Shown: positions 39,898 to 39,973 of the stretch, piece after piece
How positions within the stretch are numbered: position 1 is the first letter of the stretch
How the letters are laid out: the number at the start of each line of letters is the position of its first letter
Assembly (NCBI GenBank): GCA_947627235.1
Contig: CANQVG010000016.1
Location: 1 to 39,973, forward strand
Reading direction: 5' to 3'
DNA: 39,973 nt
DNA from: an uncultured Clostridia bacterium
GTDB lineage: Bacteria > Bacillota > Clostridia > Oscillospirales > Ruminococcaceae
Program-made: the position numbers and the translations under genes
Notes under the pieces: generated by a model
Databases searched by the model: none
The model's input: the letters and a program-made list of their open reading frames with translations, nothing else
What the model was told of the DNA's origin: nothing

Positions 39898-39973
39898 TGG
39901 CAGGGGCAGAAGGATTTGAACCCTCGGCACGCGGTTTTGGAGACCGCTGCTCTACCAACTGAGCTATACCCCT
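39898..39973 (-). tRNA. tRNA-Trp (anticodon CCA)
   Basis: The minus strand gives a complete cloverleaf of 73 nt plus an encoded CCA (39898-39900). The acceptor stem AGGGGTA pairs with TGCCCCT. The D-loop has AGCTCAGTTGGTAGAGC. The anticodon stem GCGGT/ACCGC holds CTCCAAA with anticodon CCA. The T-arm is GAGGGTTCAAATCCTTC. The 5' base of the tRNA is the last base of the window, so any neighbour upstream is cut off. Confidence 0.96.

Overview
The window looks like chromosomal DNA of a Gram-positive, low-to-mid G+C anaerobe of the Clostridia, most likely near Oscillospiraceae/Ruminococcaceae. This is inferred from the strong AGGAGG ribosome binding sites, the many consensus sigma-A promoters, HrcA/CIRCE control of groESL, the dgt-dnaG-rpoD gene order, the lipobox lipoproteins without outer-membrane genes, and the encoded CCA on the tRNA. 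No phage, IS element, CRISPR array or rRNA is present. The species was not identified.

Layout. 1-3.2 kb: rsmD-coaD-coiled-coil protein operon, then aspartokinase with its own consensus promoter. 3.2-4.6 kb: two tandem PF06541 membrane proteins on the minus strand. 4.8-12.4 kb (minus strand): four paralogous lipoproteins with a conserved Cys/His motif. The two downstream ones are translationally linked to an ABC ATPase and a double-length ABC permease. The promoter in front of this operon carries a run of nine G between its -35 and -10 boxes. 12.6-14.9 kb: two PepSY lipoproteins. 15-18.9 kb: M28 peptidase, a 37-codon ORF, comM, a zinc-ribbon membrane protein and a GNAT acetyltransferase. A 92-bp element of five hairpins follows.

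19-27.2 kb (plus strand): phosphohexomutase, an orphan lipoprotein, rpmE with a structured leader, a YigZ/IMPACT protein, then dgt-dnaG-rpoD. 27.3-31.3 kb (minus strand): a secreted, membrane-anchored CBM9-like protein and groES-groEL under CIRCE. 31.6-34.6 kb (plus strand): an orphan OmpR-type response regulator, a very acidic protein and an HtrA protease. 34.6-38.3 kb: a tandem array made of one truncated relic and two full-length ECF-type sigma factors, each with a large C-terminal extension. All three copies have the same candidate promoter, G(A/C)AACC-N18-CTATAT, which suggests an autoregulated family. 38.4-40 kb (minus strand): a Na+/Ca2+-exchanger-family cation transporter behind a probable yybP-ykoY manganese riboswitch with terminator, a broken small gene, and tRNA-Trp at the window edge.

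Most genes are ordinary housekeeping. The parts most likely to hold something undescribed are (1) the Cys-motif lipoprotein/ABC cluster with its putatively phase-variable promoter and (2) the sigma-sensor array with shared promoters and a possible internal translation start that would release the sensor half. All functional statements are from reading the sequence; no database search was run.
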